This document shows positions 1 to 4,898 of a stretch of 7,623 nt of DNA, piece by piece; within the stretch, counting starts at the first letter, position 1; every line of letters starts with the position of its first letter. The DNA comes from JAYEJW01 sp034716535 (GTDB lineage Bacteria; Pseudomonadota; Gammaproteobacteria; Chromatiales; Chromatiaceae). A program made the position numbers and the translations under genes. Location of the stretch: NCBI GenBank assembly GCA_034716535.1, contig JAYEJW010000508.1, forward strand, positions 1-7,623, given 5' to 3'. The notes beneath the pieces were generated by a model. It was given only the letters and a program-made list of their open reading frames with translations, was not told the DNA's origin and searched no databases.

Positions 1-56
1 CCAGGCAAGACACAGAAGACCATTGTCGCACCGTAAATCACAAACCGTAGTGCCAT
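1..56 (-). CDS. Possible N-terminus of a leftward exported protein (partial)
   Basis: A leftward frame opens with ATG at 56-54 and runs off the left edge after 18 full codons, reading MALRFVIYGATMVFCVLP. A short basic start followed by a hydrophobic run looks like a signal peptide or a first membrane segment. The AT-rich DNA just upstream (about 60-110) would suit a promoter. Against it, no convincing Shine-Dalgarno sequence precedes the ATG and only 56 bases are visible. The family cannot be told. A rightward reading ending in TAA at 34-36 is an equally short alternative. Confidence 0.25.
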   Translation of the reverse strand, partial: MALRFVIYGATMVFCVLP

Positions 57-239
57 AACGAGAGACAAACATTCATAACCCAATGTTATTATTGGATATT
101 ATCAGATGCGGTGACAAAGATGGGTTGGCGCTTTTCTTCGGGGCCTAGAATTTTGACCCGCGTCGTACGCGCCGAGAGCGAAAACCACCCCCACCGCGAT
201 GATGAAATGTCGAGGAACTTTAAGAAGTTAAGAGAAGTT

Positions 240-301
240 AAGGGGCCAGGCTCAACATGTTTCTCTCGCTCCGAATAATTTCAGTTCGAGCCTGGCCCCT
301 T
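240..301. repeat. REP-like long imperfect palindrome
   Basis: The arm AAGGGGCCAGGCTC (240-253) is matched by its exact reverse complement GAGCCTGGCCCCTT (288-301), separated by a 34-base loop. Two more base pairs outside (TTAA/TTAA) form if one T is bulged. The arm core GGGGCCAGGCTC resembles the GGGGNCAG-type extragenic palindromes often found near REP-associated tyrosine transposases; this likeness is from memory, and no transposase is in the window. No T-run follows either arm, so a Rho-independent terminator is unlikely. Confidence 0.7.
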
Positions 302-338
302 TAATCCCTCCTTTAATCCCTTTAATCGCTTTAATCGC
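300..338. repeat. 9-bp tandem repeat TTTAATCSC, four copies
   Basis: TTTAATCCC occurs at 300-308 and 312-320, and TTTAATCGC at 321-329 and 330-338. The last three are contiguous. The first is displaced by the 3-base insert TCC, and TCC also follows the last copy. The array overlaps the right arm of the palindrome by two bases, so it probably grew out of that arm's CCCCTTTAATCC flank by slippage. Confidence 0.8.
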
Positions 339-401
339 TCCTTCTGATTCCCCGGTATCGAGCCGGAATCGTCCGCTGAACAGTTCCAGATAGGGCGTTA
401 C

Positions 402-424
402 CGACGCGCTCGCTCAGCGCGTCG
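402..424. repeat. Strong GC hairpin, 9-bp arms
   Basis: CGACGCGCT (402-410) and AGCGCGTCG (416-424) are perfect reverse complements around a 5-base loop. The element lies about 185 bases beyond the stop of the leftward ene-reductase gene, but no T-run follows in that direction. It could stabilise the 3' end of a transcript or be part of the repeat cluster; a classic intrinsic terminator is not supported. Confidence 0.6.
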
Positions 425-607
425 CTCGCCGGTGTTTCCGACATTCAGGCGCTCGGCGCAGGTGCCTGAGGGCAAGGATTTTGATTTGAACGTGTCCGGC
501 TCGGTCGATCAGAGCGAAAACAAAGGTCGCAAGCCGAGAGTCTCGGATCCTCGGCTCGACATACGGGCGAATTCTCGAGTCCCCCGGCAGGAGGATCCGC
601 CTCAGTT

Positions 608-1702
608 TCATCCAGAATAAGCCGGCCAATCGATATGCCCGGCCTCCTGATGGCTGTACCAGGTGGACATATCGGCCTCAGGGGCCAGGGGCCAGCTGTT
701 CTTGAAACGCTCGACCAGATCCGGGTTGGCGATGTACGGGCGGCCGAAGGCGATCATGTCCGCATGACCTGCCGAGATCCTCTCCTCCGCGCTCTCCTGC
801 GTATAGCCCACATTGCCGATCAGAATGCCGGAGAACAGCGGGCGCACCTCCGCGAGGGTCATGGGCTCGCCCAGTTCGTGGAAGCCGAACCCCAAACCGT
901 CCATGATGTGCAGGAAGCCGATGCCGACGCTTTCCAGCTGCCCGATGACATAGGTGAAGAGCTCGCGGTATTCGGGCGTGCCCATGTCGTTGAAAACCCC
1001 GTTCGGTGACAGGCGCACACCGACATGCTGCACCGGGAAGACGTCTGTGACCGCCTCTACGACCTCTCCCAAGAGCCGATAGCGGTTCGCGAGACTGCCG
1101 CCGTATGCGTCCTCGCGCCGATTGGTCTTTCCCTGCAGGAACTGGTCGAGTAGATAGCCGTTGGCCGAATGGACCTCAACGCCGTCCAATCCCGCCGCCT
1201 TCGCGCGCAACGCCGCTTCACGGTAGTCGTCTATGATCTGCGGGATCTCCTCCGTCTCCAGCGCCCTGGGCGTCTCGTAGGGGAAACTCCCCCTCGGTGT
1301 GTGGCTGTGGTCGTCGGCGATGCCGATGGCAGAAGGCGCCACGGGCAGGCGCTCGTCCTCGAAGAAGTAGCGGTGCGACGCCCGACCGCAGTGCCATAGC
1401 TGCAGGAAGATCTTCCCGTCTTTGCGATGGACGGCCTCGGCGACGCGACGCCAGCCCTCAGTCTGGGCGCCATTGTAGATTCCCGGGGAATTCAGCCAGC
1501 CGACGCCTTGTTCGGAGACGACCGTGGCCTCGGTGACAATGAGCCCGGCCGCGGCCCGCTGCTCGTAATAGGTGGCCATGGTCCGATTCGGGGTTCTCGA
1601 TTCTCCGGCACGGGAGCGGGTCATGGGGGCCATAACCACCCGGTTGGAAAGCTCCATGCCGTCGCGGGCGGTGATGGGGGAAAGAAGCGTTTGTTTGCTC
1701 AT
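608..1702 (-). CDS. Old Yellow Enzyme family ene-reductase (FMN, NAD(P)H)
   Basis: 364 residues, close to the usual length of NemA-type OYEs. These cytosolic FMN enzymes take hydride from NAD(P)H and reduce activated C=C bonds of enals, enones, maleimides, quinones or nitro-compounds. Visible OYE features in order: the N-terminal strand SNRVVMAPMTRSRA, with T28 at the place of OYE1 Thr37 near the flavin; GLIVTEATVVSEQG; LQLWHCGRASH (about 100-110); the active site VHSANGYLLDQF, with H178/N181 as the substrate-binding pair and Y183 as the proton donor (OYE1 His191/Asn194/Tyr196); YGGSLANR (200-207); and the phosphate-binding IGNVGY and AFGRPYIANP near the C-terminus. All key residues are present, so it is probably active. 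ATG at 1702 fits the family start, but its Shine-Dalgarno is weak. It lies 168 bp downstream of a peroxiredoxin fragment, in the same direction, and is divergent from a TetR gene that probably controls it. It is nemA-like; orthology is not proven and the substrate is unknown. Confidence 0.95.
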   Translation of the reverse strand: MSKQTLLSPITARDGMELSNRVVMAPMTRSRAGESRTPNRTMATYYEQRAAAGLIVTEATVVSEQGVGWLNSPGIYNGAQTEGWRRVAEAVHRKDGKIFLQLWHCGRASHRYFFEDERLPVAPSAIGIADDHSHTPRGSFPYETPRALETEEIPQIIDDYREAALRAKAAGLDGVEVHSANGYLLDQFLQGKTNRREDAYGGSLANRYRLLGEVVEAVTDVFPVQHVGVRLSPNGVFNDMGTPEYRELFTYVIGQLESVGIGFLHIMDGLGFGFHELGEPMTLAEVRPLFSGILIGNVGYTQESAEERISAGHADMIAFGRPYIANPDLVERFKNSWPLAPEADMSTWYSHQEAGHIDWPAYSG

Positions 1703-1870
1703 GGTCTTGTGTCTCGATGCTATCGGAAAGACAGTCTGTACGACCCCAGCGATGAACTTGGCGCACAGACGACTAACAAGGCGGGCCGCCGACGCCGACG
1801 GCGCGCGCGACCCGCCTCAGGGTCGCCGACATCGCCGAACTGGCAAGATGCGCGAACGCGATCCCGATCC
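1703..1870. other. Gap between ene-reductase and peroxiredoxin remnant
   Basis: No gene was found in these 168 bases. GGCGGG (1780-1785) and CCCGCC (1811-1816) could pair around a GC-rich loop. A small perfect dyad AGAC-A-GTCT lies at 1729-1737, about 27 bases before the ene-reductase start on its strand, and might be a local operator. The very GC-rich stretch 1781-1816 reads as low-complexity Arg/Ala/Gly in several frames. Confidence 0.4.
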
Positions 1871-2059
1871 TTAGGCGACAGCCGCAAGGGACCCCAGGCG
1901 CGCGACGATCTCCGCCGGCTCCATTCGCTGCGTATAGTCTGCGTTCACAAAGGCATGGGCGACGATGCCGTCCTGCCGGACGATGTAGGTCGCCGGTACC
2001 GGCAGCTTGAAGCTTTCGTCGCCGTTGTAGGCGTCGATCGCTTCTGTCAGCACACCCAT
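1871..2059 (-). pseudogene. Truncated peroxiredoxin (AhpC/TSA-like) C-terminus
   Basis: A 62-residue frame matches only the last part of AhpC/TSA-type peroxiredoxin-like proteins: NGDESFKLPVPATYIV, then RQDGIVAHAFVNADYTQR, then EPAEIVARL before the stop. Full proteins of this type are roughly 170-220 residues and carry the peroxidatic cysteine in the N-terminal half. That half is absent and no cysteine remains, so peroxidase activity is not expected. Upstream in frame a stop appears within about 12 codons, and the DNA then becomes the divergent promoter region. Oddly, the fragment keeps a good start: GGAGG seven bases before ATG 2059. It may be a deletion relic fused to the promoter, or a small protein still translated as first cistron ahead of the ene-reductase. 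The peroxiredoxin assignment is from remembered family motifs. Confidence 0.65.
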
Positions 2060-2098
2060 CGTGGTGCCTCCGGTTGGTTGTGGAGCGAATGATCAAAA

Positions 2099-2127
2099 AC
2101 TCTAGCCAATGTTGATCGAACATTCAA
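2099..2127 (-). promoter_or_regulatory. Predicted leftward promoter (peroxiredoxin remnant/ene-reductase)
   Basis: On the minus strand TTGAAT (2127-2122) and TAGAGT (2104-2099) are separated by 17 bases, a good sigma-70 arrangement. Transcription would start near 2092, about 33 bases before the remnant's ATG at 2059. The -35 box overlaps the left TTGA-N8-TCAA element. Confidence 0.55.
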
Positions 2128-2151
2128 GAATTATTTTGAACAATCGCTCAA
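2112..2151. promoter_or_regulatory. Twin candidate TetR operators TTGA-N8-TCAA
   Basis: Half-sites TTGA (2112), TCAA (2124), TTGA (2136) and TCAA (2148) start exactly 12 bases apart. They form two 16-bp dyads that share 11 of 16 positions. The right one extends to TTTTGA-N8-TCAAAA (2134-2153). The left dyad covers the leftward -35 box and the right dyad covers the rightward -35 box, as expected for a TetR repressor that shuts off both its own gene and the divergent unit. Assignment to the adjacent regulator is inferred. Confidence 0.5.
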
Positions 2152-2163
2152 AAACGCTAGACT
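2136..2163 (+). promoter_or_regulatory. Predicted promoter of the TetR gene
   Basis: TTGAAC (2136-2141) and TAGACT (2158-2163) are 16 bases apart. The predicted start of transcription is near 2170, giving a leader of about 20 bases. The ribosome-binding site AAGAGG (2176-2181) ends seven bases before ATG 2189. The motif TCAAAAAC-N-CTAG around this -10 (2148-2160) is repeated 55 bp upstream at 2093-2105. Confidence 0.55.
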
Positions 2164-2188
2164 GAAGGGCAGAGCAAGAGGCGTTTCG

Positions 2189-2770
2189 ATGGCGAGACCT
2201 GCAGAATTCGATCGTGAACAAGTCCTGGACCGGGCCATGCACGCCTTCTGGAACCAGGGGTACTGCGCCACAAGCATGGCTAAGCTCACTGAGACCACCG
2301 AGCTGAAGCCCGGTAGCCTCTACGCCGCTTTCAGATCCAAGGAGGGGTTATTCCTGGCCGCGCTGGACCACTACGGGGAGCGTAGCGCGGAGAAGATCCG
2401 CCAGACCCTCTCCTCGGCAGATACCCCGCTGGAGGGCATCCGTGCCTTCTTCGCTCAGCTTTCGGAGCATGCAGGAGAGCCGCAGGCCGAGCGCAGCTGT
2501 TTTCTCGTCAACACGGTCCTGGAAATCGCCCCGCGCAATCAACAGGTACACGATCGCGTCCATCATCACCTGGATCGGATCGAGGGCCTGTTCCGCGAGA
2601 CCCTGACGAAGGCCCGGGAGTCTGGTGAGCTGGCCCCCGACAAGGACCCGGAGGCGCTGGCCGCCTTCTTCATGACCAATATCTGGGGCTTGCGGGTGCT
2701 CCTGGCCGCCGGGGCGGACCCGCAACGGGTGGAGACCGTCGTGGACCGATTGCTGGGCCTATTGGATTGA
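2189..2770 (+). CDS. TetR/AcrR family transcriptional repressor
   Basis: 193 residues, a normal TetR length. The N-terminal DNA-binding domain is typical: FDREQVLDRAMHAFWNQGY (7-25), then the helix-turn-helix TSMAKLTETTELKPGSLYAAF (28-48), followed by the SKEGLFLAALDHY continuation (50-62). The helical C-terminal ligand domain contains SCFLVNTVLEIAP (103-115), a common motif in this branch. Only two cysteines are visible, C26 at the HTH edge and C104 in the ligand domain. E. coli NemR, which controls an OYE gene, senses electrophiles through cysteine, so C104 is a possible sensor; that is inference. The gene is divergent from the ene-reductase unit with twin dyads between, so it most likely represses that unit and itself until an electrophile or other small ligand binds. 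AAGAGG supports the start at 2189. Confidence 0.92.
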   Translation: MARPAEFDREQVLDRAMHAFWNQGYCATSMAKLTETTELKPGSLYAAFRSKEGLFLAALDHYGERSAEKIRQTLSSADTPLEGIRAFFAQLSEHAGEPQAERSCFLVNTVLEIAPRNQQVHDRVHHHLDRIEGLFRETLTKARESGELAPDKDPEALAAFFMTNIWGLRVLLAAGADPQRVETVVDRLLGLLD

Positions 2771-2780
2771 CCCGCGCTAC

Positions 2781-2796
2781 GGTGCAATGGTGCACC
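2781..2796. repeat. Small hairpin after the TetR stop codon
   Basis: GGTGCA (2781-2786) and TGCACC (2791-2796) are perfect reverse complements around a 4-base loop, 10 bases beyond the TetR stop. No T-run follows, so at most it is a weak transcript-end structure. A second small dyad, CCGGT-N4-ACCGG, lies at about 2842-2854. Confidence 0.4.
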
Positions 2797-2836
2797 CCGT
2801 TGATTCCACGAGCGTGCGCGGCGACCCGATGTGAGC

Positions 2837-2986
2837 TCAGCCGGTCTCGACCGGAACCGGTGAGATGGACAGCGAAAACTCCAGCTCTTCGGCCAACAGA
2901 ATGCGAAACGGCAGCCCGGGGTTAGACAGCAGCCAGTCGAAGCTACCCCGCTCGCTCGACTTGGTTTAGAGGCAGAAACCGGCCAT
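2837..2986 (-). pseudogene. Possible remnant of an unrecognised gene
   Basis: On the minus strand the 42 codons between an in-frame TAA (2968-2966) and TGA (2839-2837) read like a genuine protein end: SSERGSFDWLLSNPGLPF followed by RILLAEELEFSLSISP and a short tail. Upstream of the TAA the same frame starts at ATG 2986 with MAGFCL, so an intact version would need the stop removed. It lies just past the sigma-54 activator's stop in the same direction. I do not recognise the family, and a chance open stretch in GC-rich DNA is possible. Confidence 0.25.
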
Positions 2987-3004
2987 TAGCGCCGTTGTCG
3001 GGGT

Positions 3005-4441
3005 CTACTTGGCCTTGAGATTGAAGCGAGCTAGCTTCCGGTAGAGGGTCCGTTCGCTGATATTCAAGGCAATAGCCACCTTGCGCCGATTGCCTCCGTA
3101 GCGGCTCAGCAGTTCGGCAATATGCTCCGCTTCTACGTCCTGCAGGCTGGGCGTGACGACTGAAGAGCGTTCGCGCACCGCCGCCGCTTCACCCGTGGGC
3201 TCCGTAGAGCCTCTGGCTACCGGACTCGCCACCCCGATGCGTGCCGACGCACGCTGTTGGTCCTCGCCTACTTGGGAAGACGTTAGGCTGAACCGCATGT
3301 GCAGCGCACGCGCGATCGCTTCCCGCTGGATCACGCCGTCCTGTTTGTGCCCGCGGTGGGCGATCGCGACCTGAAGGATGTTGCGCAGCTCGCGTATGTT
3401 GCCCGGGTAGTGGTAAGTGCACAGTAGATCCGCCGCGTCGTCGGTGAGGCGGAAGGAAGCGGCCTCCCTTTGCCCCAGCCGTTGCAGCAAAGATTCCGCG
3501 ATACGGGGGATGTCCTCGAGGCGCTCGCGAAGTGTCGGAACACGGATGCAGAAGCAGGCGATACGGTAGTAGAGGTCTTCGCGAAACTCACCGTTCTTGA
3601 CGTTATCCCAGAGCTGGCGGTTGGTGGCGCAAACGATCCGCGCGTTCGCCTTGATCGTCTTGTTGCCTCCTACGCGTCGAAACTCACCGGTTTCAAGAAC
3701 CCGAAGGAGCTTCGCCTGAGTGGTGAGCGACGCCTCGCCAATCTCGTCAAGGAAAATCGTCCCGTCGCTCGCGACCTCGAAAAGTCCTTTCTTCGACTCC
3801 ACGCTGCCCGTGAACGCGCCTCGCTCGTGACCGAACACCTCACTTTCGAACAGCGATTCCGTGATGACCGTGCAGTCGAGGGCGACGTACGGCTTGTCCT
3901 TCCGACTGGAATAGCGGTGGATGAAATGCGCGGCGAGCTCCTTTCCGGTGCCCGTCTCCCCGATGAGCAGAACGGGGCCGTCGGTTCTCGCGGCCTGCTC
4001 AAGTTGCTCCATGGCGTGGAGAAAGGCCGCAGATCCGCCCACAGGCCGTAGCTCGCCCGATTCCTCCGTACCGTCGCGGGCCGCGATCTCGTGCAGCATC
4101 TCGCCGACATAGGTAGTGCCGTCCTCGCACTTGATCGGGTACATGTTGATGCGCACCCAGCGCGTGCGCCCCTGCGAATCGTGGTGCGTGTGCAGACAGC
4201 TGCAGGTTTGCTCGGTCTGATAGCACTGCATGTACGGACAGTCCTCGCCGACTTCGTAGCAGGGGCGGTCCCTATGGTGAAGGATGGCATGGCACTTCTG
4301 ACCGACGAGCGCAGCCGATGATGTGTTGAACGCCTTTTCATAGGCACTGTTTACGGCCACGACGGTGTAATCCTTGCCGATCACCACGAACGGCCGGTCG
4401 TGGGAGTCGACGAGGGATTGAAGCTCGATGCGCTTTGTCAT
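3005..4441 (-). CDS. PAS-domain sigma-54-dependent activator (NtrC/Fis type)
   Basis: 478 residues from ATG 4441. Cytosolic bacterial enhancer-binding protein in three parts. (1) PAS sensor, about 8-115: starts LVDSHDRPFVVIGKDYTVVAVN and holds an unusual cluster with C50, H51, H55, H56, C61, C68, C73, C80, C82, H84, H86, H87 and C105. (2) AAA+ sigma-54 domain, about 133-370: Walker A GETGTGKE (161-168), loop GAFTGS (208-213; the canonical form is GAFTGA, and A-to-S variants occur), Walker B GTIFLDEIGE (227-236), and FREDLYYRIACFCIRVPTLRER. (3) Fis-type HTH in the last 48 residues, with NRRKVAIALNISERTLYRKL. There is no receiver domain, so it should sense directly through PAS, perhaps via metal, heme, FeS or thiol chemistry at the cysteines. 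A GTG at 4537 would add 32 residues without PAS character; ATG 4441 fits the family start, though it lacks its own Shine-Dalgarno and overlaps a possible upstream ORF. Divergent from the multiheme cytochrome gene, its likely target. Confidence 0.93.
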   Translation of the reverse strand: MTKRIELQSLVDSHDRPFVVIGKDYTVVAVNSAYEKAFNTSSAALVGQKCHAILHHRDRPCYEVGEDCPYMQCYQTEQTCSCLHTHHDSQGRTRWVRINMYPIKCEDGTTYVGEMLHEIAARDGTEESGELRPVGGSAAFLHAMEQLEQAARTDGPVLLIGETGTGKELAAHFIHRYSSRKDKPYVALDCTVITESLFESEVFGHERGAFTGSVESKKGLFEVASDGTIFLDEIGEASLTTQAKLLRVLETGEFRRVGGNKTIKANARIVCATNRQLWDNVKNGEFREDLYYRIACFCIRVPTLRERLEDIPRIAESLLQRLGQREAASFRLTDDAADLLCTYHYPGNIRELRNILQVAIAHRGHKQDGVIQREAIARALHMRFSLTSSQVGEDQQRASARIGVASPVARGSTEPTGEAAAVRERSSVVTPSLQDVEAEHIAELLSRYGGNRRKVAIALNISERTLYRKLARFNLKAK

Positions 4442-4611
4442 GACAGGACGGTAGAAAGGATTGCGACTGCGGGCCGGGAGGGACGTCTGCCCAACCGGGG
4501 CGAATAAGAGAGTCCGATCCGCGGCGTCCTCGGCCACTGCGCGTGCATAGACTCGAGCTCTCGCAAGTTCTGTTCCTGCGCCTCTGCATATCGCACGGGG
4601 CCCGTTTCCAT
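4438..4611 (-). CDS. Possible 57-codon upstream ORF coupled to the activator
   Basis: A short frame starts at ATG 4611 (METGPVRYAEAQEQNLRELE at its N-terminus) and ends in TGA at 4440-4438, overlapping the activator's ATG in an ATGA junction. Such overlaps often couple translation. It has a possible ribosome-binding site, AGGTGA, about ten bases upstream of its ATG, whereas the activator's own ATG has none. The first half looks helical and the second half is Arg/Pro/Ser-rich, like chance GC-rich coding. No family is recognised. It may act as a leader cistron or be fortuitous. Confidence 0.3.
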   Translation of the reverse strand: METGPVRYAEAQEQNLRELESMHAQWPRTPRIGLSYSPRLGRRPSRPAVAILSTVLS

Positions 4612-4640
4612 CGTGCAGGAATCACCTAGAAATTTTTCGA

Positions 4641-4667
4641 AGCTCCCCTTCGGATGCCGCGGGAGCT
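4641..4667. repeat. Inverted repeat AGCTCCC-N13-GGGAGCT
   Basis: Two perfect 7-base arms (4641-4647 and 4661-4667) flank a 13-base spacer in the divergent region, roughly 30 bases upstream of the possible leader ORF's start. It could be an operator for the activator gene or a weak hairpin. No clear T-run follows it on either strand, so a terminator is not favoured. Confidence 0.4.
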
Positions 4668-4681
4668 ATTTATGTGAAGTA

Positions 4682-4750
4682 TGTCACAAATGACAGGATC
4701 TGCCAGAGATGTCAGATGCCCGTCAGCAAGGGACCTGCCAGATCTGGCGG
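4682..4750 (+). promoter_or_regulatory. Candidate upstream activating sequences for the sigma-54 activator
   Basis: This 69-bp block contains TGTCA-N4-TGACA (4682-4695); two direct copies of CTGCCAGA (4700-4707 and 4735-4742), 35 bp apart; and the perfect 12-bp palindrome GCCAGATCTGGC (4737-4748), which includes the second copy. TGTCAGA also occurs at 4710-4716. Relative to the predicted transcription start near 4840 the block lies at about -160 to -90, the usual place for enhancer sites of sigma-54 activators. Binding by the adjacent Fis-type protein is inferred. Confidence 0.45.
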
Positions 4751-4812
4751 AATCTTCTTCCAGCGGGCGGCCGTCCTCAGGCTAACCCTTTAATTTTCCG
4801 TCCTGAGAAAAA

Positions 4813-4829
4813 TCGGCATGGATCATGCT
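4813..4829 (+). promoter_or_regulatory. Predicted sigma-54 (-24/-12) promoter of the cytochrome gene
   Basis: TCGGCATGGATCATGCT fits the sigma-54 consensus YTGGCACGRNNNTTGCW at 11 of 14 defined positions. The invariant GG (4815-4816) and GC (4827-4828) have the exact required spacing. The predicted transcription start is near 4840, leaving a leader of about 58 bases before ATG 4899. The neighbouring divergent gene encodes a sigma-54 activator and candidate enhancer sites lie upstream, which raises the odds that this is real. No good sigma-70 promoter was found in the same interval. Confidence 0.7.
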
Positions 4830-4831
4830 TA

Positions 4832-4854
4832 TACTTGACTGTCAGCGTCAAGTA
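4832..4854 (+). promoter_or_regulatory. Leader dyad TACTTGAC-N7-GTCAAGTA
   Basis: Two perfect 8-base arms (4832-4839 and 4847-4854) flank a 7-base centre, directly over the predicted transcription start. It could be the operator of a second regulator that blocks the promoter, or a hairpin at the 5' end of the mRNA. The arms are too far apart for a standard FNR/CRP site (TTGAT-N4-ATCAA). Confidence 0.5.
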
Positions 4855-4898
4855 ATATTCGAATTTCACCAACCTCTGAAATACGGGAGAACGCAACG

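Larger units (their letters stand above)
57..607. other. Non-coding stretch with repeats
   Basis: No convincing gene was found here. From 60 to 110 the DNA is AT-rich and contains CCAAT-N6-ATTGG (80-95), a small dyad that could be an operator. Two direct copies of AGAAGTTA (223-230, 233-240) lead into the REP-like palindrome, which is followed by 9-bp tandem repeats and a GC-rich hairpin. Two short overlapping ORFs around 414-629 need TTG or GTG starts and resemble no family I recognise. The stretch lies downstream of the leftward ene-reductase gene. Confidence 0.6.

Noticed and set aside
240..301. Palindrome as a Rho-independent terminator
   Set aside because: The 34-base loop is long and no T-run follows either arm; a REP-like element explains it better.
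414..629. 71-codon leftward and 62-codon rightward overlapping ORFs downstream of the ene-reductase
   Set aside because: They need TTG and GTG starts respectively, have no convincing ribosome-binding site or family motif, and each overlaps the other and the ene-reductase 3' end.
1427..2092. 221-codon rightward ORF across the ene-reductase start and the peroxiredoxin remnant
   Set aside because: It runs antisense to a clearly identified OYE N-terminus, has low-complexity Arg-rich stretches and shows no family motif.
3470..4051. 193-codon rightward ORF
   Set aside because: It is antisense to the AAA+ domain of the sigma-54 activator, where Walker A, GAFTGS and Walker B are all intact on the other strand.
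4442..4537. 32-residue N-terminal extension of the sigma-54 activator from GTG 4537
   Set aside because: The extension is Pro/Ser/Arg-rich with no PAS character, while ATG 4441 sits right before the PAS domain as in typical family members. It cannot be fully excluded because the ATG lacks a Shine-Dalgarno.
4835..4858. TTGACT plus TAATAT as a sigma-70 promoter for the cytochrome gene
   Set aside because: The spacing is only 12 bases, too short for sigma-70, and the sigma-54 element just upstream fits much better.
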